From assembly GCA_021782365.1 (NCBI GenBank), contig JAJXVB010000001.1, forward strand, positions 248,001 through 312,000: a stretch of DNA of 64,000 nucleotides, written 5' to 3'. Below are positions 1-7,758 of the stretch, piece by piece. The notes beneath the pieces were generated by a model. That model saw nothing but the letters and a program-made list of their open reading frames with translations. It searched no databases and was not told where the DNA came from. This DNA is from Pseudomonadota bacterium (GTDB taxonomy: Bacteria > Pseudomonadota > Gammaproteobacteria > Burkholderiales > Gallionellaceae). Made by a program: the position numbers and the translations under genes. Each line of letters opens with the position of its first letter. Position 1 is the stretch's first letter.

Positions 1-661
1 TCTGTTCCCTAGAGATGTTATATGCCTTCACATTAACACCGTAATGTCCGGCCATGTGCATCGCCAAAGCCCCCCACCCGCATCCCGCCTCCAGCACCTT
101 CTCGCCAGGTTTCAGCCGCAGCTTGCGGCAAACGTGATCGAGCTTCGCGATCTGGGCCTCTTCGAGACTCATGTCCTGGTTCCTGAAATACGCGCAGGTA
201 TAAACCATGCGTTCGTCCAGCCATAGCCTGTAGAAATCATTTCCGATATCGTAGTGGTGGTGGATGTTGGACTTGGAACCCTCGAGCGTGTTGGACTTGG
301 CGAAGGACGGGGACCGCTTCCTGCCCAGCCCCTTCATGAGCGGCCAGGCCCGGTAGACCGCCTCGACGAAATCGAGCAGACTACCCTGAACTTCTATGCG
401 GCGGCTGGAATAAAGCTCTCCGAAATGCAGCTCTGGATCCGCGATCAGGCTGTAGAGCGCGCCTCTGTCGCGTATCAGGATGCTTGCAACCGCAGCATCC
501 GAACTCCTGACCTCCTGCCCGTTCCAGAGCACGATTTCTATGGGCGGATCTCCGATGGCCCGGAGCATTCTGGATAAAAGCATGGATTCGGCCGCAAAGA
601 CCTTGCGATAGGGAAAAACCGCCAGACGGTTGATCACGCTTTCCATGTCTGCTTGCTTCAT
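1..661 (-). CDS. Cyclopropane-fatty-acyl-phospholipid synthase-like methyltransferase, C-terminus cut off by the window edge
   Basis: An open frame of 220 codons runs off the left edge, so the stop is not visible. CFA synthases use S-adenosylmethionine to methylenate double bonds of membrane phospholipid acyl chains at the inner-membrane surface. The N-terminal part shows the family's small lipid-binding region (IRDRGALYSLIADPELHFGE), then the family's HHHYDIGNDFY motif near residue 139 and the SAM-binding motif VLEAGCGWGALA near residue 191. The ATG at 661 is preceded by AGGGAG about 7 nt upstream, which decides the start. The family is close to other SAM-dependent fatty-acid methyltransferases, so the exact modification cannot be fixed from this half. 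Confidence 0.9.
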   Translation of the reverse strand, partial: MKQADMESVINRLAVFPYRKVFAAESMLLSRMLRAIGDPPIEIVLWNGQEVRSSDAAVASILIRDRGALYSLIADPELHFGELYSSRRIEVQGSLLDFVEAVYRAWPLMKGLGRKRSPSFAKSNTLEGSKSNIHHHYDIGNDFYRLWLDERMVYTCAYFRNQDMSLEEAQIAKLDHVCRKLRLKPGEKVLEAGCGWGALAMHMAGHYGVNVKAYNISREQ

Positions 662-735
662 GCGCGAACTCCCTTTGCCATCAAATCTGTCGGGCCGGTT
701 TATCCGGCATGAAACATGCCCGATTCAGGCGCGTA

Positions 736-1182
736 TCATCGCGGAGGATAGGCTCCCTGCGGTGCGGGAGTTTGCAGGCGCATGCCGGGAACCTGGTTTC
801 CCTTCGCATACATGCACTGCTCATAGGTCAGGTCATAGCGCATCTGCGCATCCTGCCCTGCATAGGCTCCCTGCCCTGCTCCCGCCATGCTGCCGATGAC
901 CAGGCCTGCCGCGGCCCCGCTGCCTTCGTGTCCTCCGCTCATTGCACCGGCCGCAGCGCCTATCGCGGTGCCCACTGCGGCAGACCCGACAAAACTCTTG
1001 GCCGCATAGTCTCCCGGCTCGGCGCCTATCGATTGCGCCGCGTAATGCCGGCATAGCTGGTCTTCTGCCAAGAACACCTCGTAGGGCTTTCCTGGTGCAG
1101 GCATCACGGCCACACGGGGGCCGATGGGAGCCGATGCGCAACCTGCAAGAAGCACTGCGATGCTGAAAATGATCTTACGCAT
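736..1182 (-). CDS. Glycine-zipper lipoprotein of unknown function
   Basis: The 148-residue protein starts at the ATG at 1182. An upstream in-frame start would add eight residues before the signal peptide. MRKIIFSIAVLLAGC is a lipoprotein signal peptide with lipobox LAGC, so the mature protein should be lipidated and exported. The central part (roughly residues 62-110) is a glycine-zipper segment with repeated GxxxG/AxxxG spacing (VGTAIGAAAGAMSGG and GLVIGSMAGAGQGAYAG), as in YmgG/17-kDa-antigen-type envelope proteins that insert or oligomerise in membranes. It is divergent from the HDOD gene. The specific role is unknown; an envelope structural or stress role is inference. Confidence 0.75.
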   Translation of the reverse strand: MRKIIFSIAVLLAGCASAPIGPRVAVMPAPGKPYEVFLAEDQLCRHYAAQSIGAEPGDYAAKSFVGSAAVGTAIGAAAGAMSGGHEGSGAAAGLVIGSMAGAGQGAYAGQDAQMRYDLTYEQCMYAKGNQVPGMRLQTPAPQGAYPPR

Positions 1183-1316
1183 GATATTCCAAGGCTTAAC
1201 AGTCAAGGTATTATGTTCAGCGATGCGGACGGCCCGCCATAGGGAAATGCTGATTTTGCCTTCGGAAAAAAATCAGATGCCGTGGGAATTTCTGCAGGGC
1301 TTTAGCAACAAATTCT

Positions 1317-1345
1317 TTGATCCAGTCTCCCGGCGAGTGTAGAAT
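1317..1345 (+). promoter_or_regulatory. Sigma-70-type promoter for the HDOD gene
   Basis: TTGATC (1317-1322), a 17-nt spacer and TAGAAT (1340-1345) lie 27 nt before the ATG of the HDOD gene. Spacing and hexamers fit sigma-70 well (each hexamer differs from consensus at one or two positions). No operator-like palindrome is evident next to it. Confidence 0.6.
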
Positions 1346-1372
1346 CCTTTTCAAATTCATCCGGATAGAGCC

Positions 1373-2206
1373 ATGGAAGACCTGCGAGCAAAGATCGGTA
1401 AGGCCGACGTACTCCCCACCATTTCCACCATCGCAAGACAGTTGCTGTCCCTGCAGCTGGACACCGAGGAAGGCGAGAATGCGCTTCTCGATCTGGTCAA
1501 ATCCGACCCCTTCATCTCGGCCAGGCTGATCGGAATGGCCAATTCCCCGATCTTCGTGATCGGAAGAAAGATCAGCACGGTGAGCGATGCCGCGCTGGTT
1601 CTCGGGCTTTCCATCGTGAAATCGGTTGCGACGGTCATCGCACTGACCGAACCGATAAAGATACGCGAAAGCAAGATATTCACGCTGAGCGACCTCTGGC
1701 TGCACAGCTTCTCGGTAGCGGCAGGCATGCGCCTACTGGCATCCAAACTTCCTGGCAGACTCAAGCCTGACGAGAACATGCTGTTTCTATCGGGGCTCCT
1801 TCACGACATGGGCTATCTGGTGATGGCCCACCTTGAGCCCGCGAAATTCGACGCCTTCATAAGCCATATCGAATCCCATCCTGAGGAGTCCACCATCGAT
1901 CTCGAAATATCCACATTCGGCATCACCCACGCCGAAATCGGCGGCATGATGGCCAGAAAATGGAATCTTCCCGAAGAAGTGATCCAGGTGATCGAAGGAC
2001 ATCACAAGCCTGCGGCAGACAGCGTTTCCATCACGCTGGTGCGCATCATCGAGTCCATCACGGGAGAAAGCGCGATCCGCGGAGCTGCGTGCCCCGCGAT
2101 CTCGGACGAGGAGCTCGAGCGCATCGGGCTTACCCATGAGGATCTGGAAAACGCCAGGGAGACGCTGGAAATGCAGTGGGCGACGAGCTTCATGCCGGTG
2201 AGCTGA
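1373..2206 (+). CDS. HDOD domain signalling protein
   Basis: The 277-residue protein is almost entirely one HDOD domain, the HD-related fold found in bacterial signalling proteins that usually lacks enzymatic activity. The N-terminal helices (LPTISTIARQLLSL, residues 15-28) and the DPFISARLIGMANSP segment are typical of the family. An HD-like LLHDMGYLVMAHL sits near residue 143 and WNLPEEVIQVIEGHH near 197. Known HDOD proteins act in motility, biofilm and cyclic-nucleotide signalling, often as scaffolds. There is no attached receiver or GGDEF domain. It has its own promoter and converges on recX with an 8-nt gap. Confidence 0.85.
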   Translation: MEDLRAKIGKADVLPTISTIARQLLSLQLDTEEGENALLDLVKSDPFISARLIGMANSPIFVIGRKISTVSDAALVLGLSIVKSVATVIALTEPIKIRESKIFTLSDLWLHSFSVAAGMRLLASKLPGRLKPDENMLFLSGLLHDMGYLVMAHLEPAKFDAFISHIESHPEESTIDLEISTFGITHAEIGGMMARKWNLPEEVIQVIEGHHKPAADSVSITLVRIIESITGESAIRGAACPAISDEELERIGLTHEDLENARETLEMQWATSFMPVS

Positions 2207-2214
2207 TCCCGCTC

Positions 2215-2688
2215 TCACCCATCCAGATCGTCGTGCTTTAACACCTTCAGGATCGCGTCCATGGAAAATCCCCTGGACTGCAAAAAGCGCATCTGTTTCG
2301 CCTTTTCCTTCGCGTCGCGCGGAAGTTCGCCAAACTTCTTCTGCCACACGCTGCGCGCCGTCTCGAGTTCGGTATCGTGCAATGAAGGCAATGCCTGCTC
2401 GATCAGCTCGTGGCTGATGCCCTTCTGATGCAGCTCGTGCAGGATGCGCTGCGAACCGAACCTCGGGCGCCTTGCATGCAGCAATTGCGTGACGGCGCGC
2501 TCGTCGGAAAGATAGCCGCTTTCGGAAAGATCATCGAGCAGCGCATCGAGATCGACCTTCTCTTCGAATTCTTCCTGTTTCAACACATATGGACGGAGCT
2601 TGGCCGCGAGCTCGACCCTGCTGTATTCACGGCGCGCCAGATAATGCAGGGCGCGCGTGCGCAGCGTGAGCTCCGGCCTCTTCCTCAT
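2215..2688 (-). CDS. recX: Regulatory protein RecX
   Basis: The 157-residue protein has the length and three-helix-repeat layout of RecX, which binds RecA filaments and limits their extension. Visible family features are the N-terminal RALHYLARREYSRVELAAKL, the central LSESGYLSDERAV, and RGFSMDAILKVLK near the C-terminus. It lies 8 nt downstream of recA on the same strand, the usual recA-recX operon, so it is probably expressed by read-through from the recA promoter. Its 3' end faces the HDOD gene. Confidence 0.95.
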   Translation of the reverse strand: MRKRPELTLRTRALHYLARREYSRVELAAKLRPYVLKQEEFEEKVDLDALLDDLSESGYLSDERAVTQLLHARRPRFGSQRILHELHQKGISHELIEQALPSLHDTELETARSVWQKKFGELPRDAKEKAKQMRFLQSRGFSMDAILKVLKHDDLDG

Positions 2689-2696
2689 CCATCAGC

Positions 2697-3719
2697 CTAT
2701 TCGGCCGCCGGCCCGTCCGCGCCGATCAACGACACGCCGACATTGCTGCGTATCTTGTTCTCGATCTCGCGGGCGATTTCAGGGCGGGCGCGCAGATACT
2801 CGCGCACGTTGTCCTTGCCCTGGCCTATCTTCTCTCCGTTGTAGCTGTACCAGGAACCGGATTTCTCGATCAGCTTGTGCAGCACGCCGAGGTCGATGAT
2901 CTCGCCCTCCCTCGAGATGCCTTCGCCGTAGAGGATGTCGAACAGCGCCTCCTTGAAAGGAGGGGCAACCTTGTTCTTCACGACCTTGACGCGCGTCTCG
3001 TTGCCGATCACCTCTTCGCCCTTCTTGATCGCGCCTATGCGGCGTATGTCGAGGCGGACAGATGCATAGAACTTGAGCGCATTGCCGCCCGTCGTGGTCT
3101 CGGGGTTTCCGAACATCACACCTATCTTCATGCGTATCTGGTTGATGAAGACCACCAGGGTGTTTGCGCGCTTGATGTTGGCGGTGAGCTTTCTTAGAGC
3201 CTGCGACATCAGCCTTGCATGAAGGCCCATCTGAGCATCGCCCATCTCGCCTTCGATCTCCGCCTTCGGCGTCAAAGCCGCGACCGAGTCGATCACCACC
3301 ACGTCGACGGACGAAGAGCGGACCAGCATGTCGGTGATCTCGAGCGCCTGCTCCCCGTTGTCAGGCTGGGAGATCAGCAGGTCCTCGACCTGAACACCGA
3401 GCTTCTGCGCATACTGGGGATCGAGCGCATGTTCCGCGTCGATGAAGGCTGCGGTCCCGCCCAGCTTCTGCATCTCCGCGATCACCTGGAGCGCAAGCGT
3501 GGTCTTGCCAGAAGACTCGGGGCCGTAGATTTCGACCACGCGCCCGCGCGGCAATCCGCCCACCCCCAGCGCGATGTCCAGCCCCAGCGATCCAGTGGAG
3601 ACGACTTCTATGTCGCGCGCCACCTCGTTTTCGCCCAGCCTCATGATAGATCCCTTGCCGAACTGCTTCTCGATCTGACTCAATGCCGCGGCAAGCGCCT
3701 TGCTCTTGTTTTCATCCAT
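2697..3719 (-). CDS. recA: Recombinase RecA
   Basis: The 340-residue protein is full length. RecA forms ATP-dependent filaments on single-stranded DNA, catalyses strand exchange and triggers LexA self-cleavage. Walker A GPESSGKT is at residues 66-73, the Walker B region [14 protein letters not shown] follows near 138-151, and loop 2 ([21 protein letters not shown]) is intact. The ATG at 3719 is preceded by AAGGAT. It is followed by recX in the same operon, and its promoter region carries an inverted repeat typical of an SOS operator (separate entry). Confidence 0.99.
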   Translation of the reverse strand: MDENKSKALAAALSQIEKQFGKGSIMRLGENEVARDIEVVSTGSLGLDIALGVGGLPRGRVVEIYGPESSGKTTLALQVIAEMQKLGGTAAFIDAEHALDPQYAQKLGVQVEDLLISQPDNGEQALEITDMLVRSSSVDVVVIDSVAALTPKAEIEGEMGDAQMGLHARLMSQALRKLTANIKRANTLVVFINQIRMKIGVMFGNPETTTGGNALKFYASVRLDIRRIGAIKKGEEVIGNETRVKVVKNKVAPPFKEALFDILYGEGISREGEIIDLGVLHKLIEKSGSWYSYNGEKIGQGKDNVREYLRARPEIAREIENKIRSNVGVSLIGADGPAAE

Positions 3720-3747
3720 GGATTCATCCTTAAAAAATTGTGCGCGA

Positions 3748-3789
3748 ATTATGGCACACCGATTTGCATTTGAACAGAACGATCGTTCT
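3748..3789 (-). promoter_or_regulatory. recA promoter with putative SOS operator GAAC-N4-GTTC
   Basis: On the minus strand a -10 element CATAAT (3748-3753) lies about 30 nt before the recA start. A perfect 14-bp palindrome AGAACGATCGTTCT (3776-3789) sits immediately upstream of or touching the weak -35 region. Its core GAACGATCGTTC fits the GAAC-N4-GTTC operator bound by LexA of Gram-positive type. The usual CTGT-N8-ACAG box of enterics and most betaproteobacteria is not present in this region. That it binds LexA is inference from position and symmetry. Confidence 0.55.
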
Positions 3790-3819
3790 TATAGTGAAAT
3801 TTCCTTGCGCATGCCTGCC

Positions 3820-4311
3820 TCAGGCCTGCTCGGTATGCCGGTTCAGAAGGTCGATCGCGCCCCGCAGCGCCGCGTGAACCGCATGTGCGCGCACCTCGGC
3901 GCGGTTTCCCGGGAAAAGAAAGCGCTGCGCAACGGCCGCAGAATTCCTCAGGCCCCAGGCAAACCAGACCGTGCCGACTGGCTTGTCCGGCGTTCCGCCG
4001 CCAGGCCCCGCGATGCCGCTCACCGCAAGCGCCATCTGGGCCGAACTTCTCAACAGCGCCCCCGCAACCATCTCGCGCACCGTCGCTTCCGATACCGCGC
4101 CGTGCTGAGCGATCGTTGATTCGACAACTCCCAGCATCTGCTGCTTCGAAAGATTCGAGTAGGTCACGAAGCCGCGATCGAACCAGGCCGAGCTTCCCGC
4201 CACATCGGTGATCGCCTGGGCAACGCCGCCGCCCGTGCAGGATTCCGCGGTCGCAAGCATCAACCCGTGCGACTTCAGCAATCCGCCAAGCTGTGCGGCC
4301 AGTACATCCAT
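3820..4311 (-). CDS. pncC: Nicotinamide-nucleotide amidase (CinA C-terminal domain protein)
   Basis: The 163-residue protein consists only of the CinA C-terminal domain. PncC hydrolyses nicotinamide mononucleotide to nicotinate mononucleotide plus ammonia in pyridine nucleotide salvage. Diagnostic segments are ATAESCTGGGVAQAI (near residue 20), FVTYSNLSKQQMLGV and VSGIAGPGGGTPDKPVGTVW. The N-terminal MoCF-like half of full CinA is absent, as in E. coli PncC. It starts 3 nt after metZ and lies upstream of recA, an arrangement common in betaproteobacteria; recA has its own promoter in the gap. Confidence 0.9.
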   Translation of the reverse strand: MDVLAAQLGGLLKSHGLMLATAESCTGGGVAQAITDVAGSSAWFDRGFVTYSNLSKQQMLGVVESTIAQHGAVSEATVREMVAGALLRSSAQMALAVSGIAGPGGGTPDKPVGTVWFAWGLRNSAAVAQRFLFPGNRAEVRAHAVHAALRGAIDLLNRHTEQA

Positions 4312-4314
4312 CGC

Positions 4315-5484
4315 TCAGGAAAGACCCTTCAAGTCGTTCTGTATGTCGACGACCGCCTCGAGCCCGACCGCGATCCTGATCAGCCCGTCGCTGATTCCCG
4401 CAGCCGCGCGCGCCTCGGGGCTGATGCGCGCATGGGTGGTGCTTGCAGAATGGCAGATCGTGGTTCGCGTATCGCCCAGATTCGCCGTGATAGACAACAG
4501 CCTTGTGCTGTCGATCACGCGCCATGCGGCTTCCTTCCCTCCTTTGACCTCGAAGGAGACGATGCCGCCTCCGCTCTTCTGCTGCTTCATCGCGAGTTCA
4601 TGCTGAGGATGCGAAGGAAGTCCGGGATAAAGGACGCGGGCAACGTTGGGCTGCGCTTCCAGCCACTTTGCCAGCTCTAGCGCATTCGCGCTGTGCGCAT
4701 CCATGCGGATCTTTAATGTCTCCAGTCCCTTCAGGAATATCCAGGCATTGAAGGCGCTCATCGTAGGGCCTGCGGTGCGCAGGAATCCATACACGCCTTC
4801 CATGTTCTTCCTGCTGCCGAGCACCGCACCGCCCAGCACGCGCCCCTGCCCATCTATGTATTTGGTCGCAGAGTGGATCACGATGTCCGCCCCCAGATCG
4901 AGGGGGCGCTGCAGTATCGGCGTGCAGAAGCAGTTATCCACCGCCAAAAGCGCGCCGCAGGACTTCGCAATCTTCGATATTGCTGCGATATCGGAAATCT
5001 CGGTCAGCGGATTGGAGGGCGTCTCGAGGAAAAAGAGCTTCGTGTTGGGGCGCACAGCGGCCTGCCATGCCGAAACATCGGTCGCCGAAACATAGGTGGT
5101 CTCGACGCCAAATTTTTTGATCACGTTGTTGAAGAGATTCACGGTCGAGCCGAACAGGCTGTAGGACGCGACGATATGGTCGCCCGCCTTGAGCAGTCCC
5201 ATCACGCAGGCCAAAACCGCCGACATGCCGGAAGCCGTCGCAACGCATTGCTCTGCGCCTTCCAAAGCGGCCAGGCGCTCCTCGAACATCGTGACCGTGG
5301 GATTGGTGAAGCGCGAATAGATGTTGCCATCCTCTTCACCGATGAAGCGCTTGGCTGCCTGCTCGGCGCTTCCGAACATGAAACTCGATGTCAGAAACAA
5401 CGCCTCGGAATGCTCGCCGAACTGGCTCCTCAGCGTGCCTTCCCGCACCGCCAGCGTCTCCGGCTGATATTTTTCTTCGTTCAT
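4315..5484 (-). CDS. metZ: O-succinylhomoserine sulfhydrylase
   Basis: The 389-residue protein is a full-length Cys/Met-metabolism PLP enzyme. MetZ condenses O-succinylhomoserine with sulfide to homocysteine in methionine synthesis. The PLP lysine is K208 in HSATKYIDGQG; SRFTNPTV (57-64), TASGMSAV (83-90) and FLETPSNPL (152-160) are family motifs. O-acetylhomoserine sulfhydrylase and cystathionine gamma-synthase are related, but the close match to MetZ-type motifs and the recA/pncC neighbourhood favour MetZ. GAGGACAAG precedes the ATG. The 190 nt upstream (5485-5675) contain TATAGT-like promoter elements but nothing I can assign as a riboswitch. Confidence 0.92.
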   Translation of the reverse strand: MNEEKYQPETLAVREGTLRSQFGEHSEALFLTSSFMFGSAEQAAKRFIGEEDGNIYSRFTNPTVTMFEERLAALEGAEQCVATASGMSAVLACVMGLLKAGDHIVASYSLFGSTVNLFNNVIKKFGVETTYVSATDVSAWQAAVRPNTKLFFLETPSNPLTEISDIAAISKIAKSCGALLAVDNCFCTPILQRPLDLGADIVIHSATKYIDGQGRVLGGAVLGSRKNMEGVYGFLRTAGPTMSAFNAWIFLKGLETLKIRMDAHSANALELAKWLEAQPNVARVLYPGLPSHPQHELAMKQQKSGGGIVSFEVKGGKEAAWRVIDSTRLLSITANLGDTRTTICHSASTTHARISPEARAAAGISDGLIRIAVGLEAVVDIQNDLKGLS

Positions 5485-5675
5485 CTTGTCCTCAAGGAAT
5501 CTGGTCTAGTTTGACTTCATTTTCGCTGGCACCCAACAGCACTGCGAGATGAGCATGGTCGTGAAACTATAGCATATCCATGCTGCCAGACTTTGGCATC
5601 CTGCATCGCCGCGATGAATTGAATTGATGCGTGAAAGCCCAGCCGGGAACTGCGGCTGCGAACTCGAGCGCAGGG

Positions 5676-5837
5676 TCAGGCATACTTGAATTCAACTTTG
5701 CGGATCTTCTTCAAGTCCACAGTTTGAATCACCCCGGGTTTCGTGGAGGCTAGTTGGTTTAAGTAACACAAGCAGATGGAGTCCAGTTCTTGCAACACTC
5801 GTTTGACCTTGGATAAATCAAGAGAAAAATGTGCCAT
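5676..5837 (-). CDS. Small hypothetical protein (start uncertain)
   Basis: The frame ends at 5676. The first ATG after the preceding gene's stop gives a 53-residue protein starting MAHFSLDLSKVKRVL. Plausible coding sequence (KYKFKVRYRKVALPD) already begins right at the stop of the 105-residue gene, but that stretch offers only a TTG at 5858 as a start. Either a non-ATG start is used, or one ancestral gene was split by a frameshift near 5893. The product is basic with no recognised domain. Low confidence that it is expressed as drawn. Confidence 0.35.
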   Translation of the reverse strand: MAHFSLDLSKVKRVLQELDSICLCYLNQLASTKPGVIQTVDLKKIRKVEFKYA

Positions 5838-5892
5838 GCCTAGCTTCGCATCTGGCAATGCTACTTTTCTATATCTGACCTTGAACTTGTAT

Positions 5893-6210
5893 TTACTCCA
5901 ATGGCAGAAGCTCGGCCCACCAAGTGTAGGTAGAACCTTCTTCTTGCCAACGACCAAAAAGAAAGATGTCTTCGCCATCTTCAAACAGCTTGCACGATGT
6001 ACTACCGATGTATTTTTCACCTCCAAGTTGGCGAGTGAAATTACCTTCATACTTTCCATTTTCGTTTTTAGTTAGGATCGCAGTAAATTTATAGCCATCT
6101 ATATCAAAATCAACAGCTAGCTCTTTACCGCCGCCACGCAAAATTGCAGTTCTTAAGGTTGTTGGTTCTGATTCCCAACCTGTAACCCCTTCAAATTTTC
6201 CATCTTTCAT
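5893..6210 (-). CDS. Hypothetical beta-rich small protein
   Basis: The 105-residue acidic protein has alternating hydrophobic strands (ELAVDFDIDGYKFTAIL; KYEGNFTRQLGGEKYIGS; EDIFLFGRWQEEG). It looks like a small beta-barrel or calycin-like fold, but I do not recognise a family. There is no signal peptide. No good Shine-Dalgarno sequence precedes the ATG at 6210. It follows the HTH/GIY-YIG gene on the same strand after a 123-nt gap and is in the AT-rich patch. Proteins of this size and look are common in gene cassettes and defence islands. A partner role for the nuclease-like gene is only a guess. Confidence 0.6.
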   Translation of the reverse strand: MKDGKFEGVTGWESEPTTLRTAILRGGGKELAVDFDIDGYKFTAILTKNENGKYEGNFTRQLGGEKYIGSTSCKLFEDGEDIFLFGRWQEEGSTYTWWAELLPLE

Positions 6211-6333
6211 ATTGTTATACCCAACGTTTGAGATAATCGGCTTCTGGGGCGCGAAACGCGGAGGGAACCCAAAATCGCAGCTTTTAGATCGCCTGGTTTA
6301 CCGAGAGAATAGCCATCGGTTTCGTCCTCGCAG

Positions 6334-6996
6334 TCAGAATTTTTCCATTTTCTTGTTAGAAAGGCTGTTACAGAAAGCTCTTACCAGGAGAGCCTCAAGT
6401 TTTGGGATAAGAGATGGCGTCACTTCGTAAGCTGAAAAGTAGTGCGCGGTGTCATAGAGGTAGACTATCATTTTTTTCGGTTGCCTCGGCGTCTCCCAAG
6501 CCGGCGAAAAAGTTGATCCGTTGGTTGGATGCTGAACAAAGAACGCCTGGTGATTAGATCGTTCTCGATTAAATGCGTCGTTCATTTCTTTCCATATGTT
6601 TTGCCTCTCCGTCTTACCCGCGTATATGGCGCAACCCTGTGAGTCGTAAAGCAGATATATCCCTTGAGATTTTTCAAGAGTCGACCGAATGGTTTGGTTT
6701 CTCGAATCTGTCTTTCCAGTTGGCAGCAATTCCCATTTTGCATCCTGCTTGGATGGGACGGCACTAATTGGATACATTTCGACTATCGGCCGAATCGGAT
6801 CAACCAGCGCAAGTCGGCGGCCACGATCTTCAGCCTTCTGGATATATGAGGCTAACTGTCGAGCGGTTAAGTTGCCATTGCGGGTTCGCATCTGGCTAAT
6901 TCGTGCCGATGTAAGCCCAATTAGTTTGGCAAGTTCAGTATCGGACGTAAGTCCATTCTGTTTTTTGAGTTCGTCAAAAAATTCTCTCGGGTGCAT
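6334..6996 (-). CDS. HTH (Cro/C1-like) protein with GIY-YIG nuclease-like domain
   Basis: The 220-residue protein has two parts. Residues 5-55 form a helix-turn-helix of Cro/C1 style (SDTELAKLIGLTSARISQM), predicted to bind DNA. From residue 111 a GIY-YIG-type domain begins: GIY at 112-114, ten residues, then YAGKTE at 125-130. A C-terminal segment LEALLVRAFCNSLSNKKME carries E201, the position of the metal-binding glutamate of GIY-YIG nucleases. AAGGAG lies 10 nt before the ATG. GIY-YIG domains occur in homing, repair and restriction nucleases. The HTH fusion in a foreign-looking patch suggests a mobile or defence function, but substrate and role are unknown. Confidence 0.75.
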   Translation of the reverse strand: MHPREFFDELKKQNGLTSDTELAKLIGLTSARISQMRTRNGNLTARQLASYIQKAEDRGRRLALVDPIRPIVEMYPISAVPSKQDAKWELLPTGKTDSRNQTIRSTLEKSQGIYLLYDSQGCAIYAGKTERQNIWKEMNDAFNRERSNHQAFFVQHPTNGSTFSPAWETPRQPKKMIVYLYDTAHYFSAYEVTPSLIPKLEALLVRAFCNSLSNKKMEKF

Positions 6997-7028
6997 AAAT
7001 GGACGGCTCCTTGTAAAAAATTACGCAG

Positions 7029-7065
7029 ACAGAACTATTTAAGTATTTGCAGGAAGGTGTTCTGT
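7029..7065. repeat. Inverted repeat upstream of the HTH/GIY-YIG gene
   Basis: ACAGAAC (7029-7035) and GTTCTGT (7059-7065) are perfect 7-bp inverted arms around a 23-bp spacer, 33 nt before the HTH/GIY-YIG start. Position and symmetry would suit an operator for the HTH protein (autoregulation) or a looped structure in the leader RNA. No test is possible from sequence alone. Confidence 0.45.
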
Positions 7066-7175
7066 ATATACCTCCCTGATATTGCAATCCACTGCTTTCC
7101 AAAACCGCGAGAATCTTAACATGCACGCCCTACAGCCAGCACCTCAGCATCCATGCGCGCCGGAAAAAGGCACGG

Positions 7176-7526
7176 CTATAAAGCAACCCCCATGCGGCGC
7201 AGAAGCGGGAGAAGCGCGATATAGCAGCCTGCTGTCGCAGCGATTGAAAGAAAGAAGCTGGCCCAGAAACCCAGGCCATGCTTGAGCAGGAAAGGCAGCA
7301 GCAGAAACAGAACGAGCGATGGAAGAACGAGCCAGAAAATCTGGAACGAGAGTTCGCCGATGCGCTCAGGCGGCGAGGATTCAAGATGCATCCAGACAAA
7401 AGCGAGCAGCGATGTGAGCGGAAGCGATGCGACAAGTGCCGCGAAGCCGCTCGACCGCTTTGCGATTTCGGAAATGGCGACGATCAGTGCCGCGGAAACG
7501 ATGAGTTTTATCGCGTAATAAAGCAT
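7176..7526 (-). CDS. DUF3147 family inner-membrane protein
   Basis: The 116-residue protein is nearly all hydrophobic, with four predicted membrane helices (around residues 3-20, 27-45, 60-82 and 88-108). The sequence KLIVSAALIVAISEIAKRSSGFAALVASLPLTSLLAFVWM has the look of the small DUF3147 family, whose function is unknown. It sits between the AT-rich patch and tRNA-Arg and is read in the same direction as the tRNA, from which a terminator separates it. The cytoplasmic loops are too short for a catalytic domain. Confidence 0.7.
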   Translation of the reverse strand: MLYYAIKLIVSAALIVAISEIAKRSSGFAALVASLPLTSLLAFVWMHLESSPPERIGELSFQIFWLVLPSLVLFLLLPFLLKHGLGFWASFFLSIAATAGCYIALLPLLRRMGVAL

Positions 7527-7550
7527 TGCTTTGCGGCCCCAATCAAGATC

Positions 7551-7573
7551 AAAACAGCCCTGTTCGACAGGGC
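7551..7573 (-). terminator. Rho-independent terminator after tRNA-Arg
   Basis: Arms GCCCTGT (7557-7563) and ACAGGGC (7567-7573) form a 7-bp GC-rich stem with a 3-nt loop. On the minus strand the hairpin is followed by TGTTTTG, a short U-tract. It lies about 20 nt past the 3' end of the tRNA. Confidence 0.65.
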
Positions 7574-7591
7574 CTCAGACCTTAACAATAT

Positions 7592-7666
7592 TGGCGTCCT
7601 CGACAGGAATCGAACCTGTAATTGCCCCTTAGGAGGGGGCGGTTATATCCATTTAACTACAAGGAC
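7592..7666 (-). tRNA. tRNA-Arg (anticodon CCU)
   Basis: The minus strand folds as a tRNA: acceptor arms GTCCTTG/CGAGGAC, anticodon stem GCCCC/GGGGC with loop CTCCTAA (anticodon CCT), and T-arm ACAGG-TTCGATT-CCTGT. Discriminator G and an encoded CCA end at 7592. It reads AGG codons. A -10-like TAGAAT (7676-7681) lies 10 nt upstream of the 5' end. tRNA genes are common integration sites, but no attachment-site duplicate was seen nearby. Confidence 0.95.
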
Positions 7667-7758
7667 GGGGTGCGTATTCTACAGCAATTATTCTGCAATC
7701 TGAACAGTCACGCTGTATCATGTCCGGCCGTCGAAACTCACACAGAAGGGAGTCCACC

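Larger units (their letters stand above)
5676..7080. other. AT-rich accessory patch
   Basis: This stretch is visibly richer in A+T than both flanks. It carries three minus-strand reading frames of unusual composition: an HTH/GIY-YIG gene, a 105-residue protein and a short frame after it. Flanking genes (metZ; the DUF3147 gene) are ordinary chromosomal genes. A tRNA-Arg gene lies about 0.5 kb to the right but is separated from the patch by the DUF3147 gene. I found no integrase, transposase, terminal inverted repeats or flanking direct repeats. Horizontal acquisition is inferred from composition and content only. Confidence 0.6.

Noticed and set aside
5485-5675. Possible riboswitch leader before metZ
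   Set aside because: No conserved SAM or SAH aptamer motif could be recognised by eye; a covariance-model search would be needed.
6211-6362. Integron attC-like core GTTGGGT with upstream TCAAAC before the 105-residue gene on the minus strand
   Set aside because: No matching RYYYAAC core or complementary L-box arm could be found on the other side, and no integrase is in the window. The 3' resemblance alone is not enough.
7082-7666. tRNA-Arg as integration site for the AT-rich patch
   Set aside because: The DUF3147 gene separates them and no duplicate of the tRNA 3' end is visible near 5.68 or 7.08 kb.
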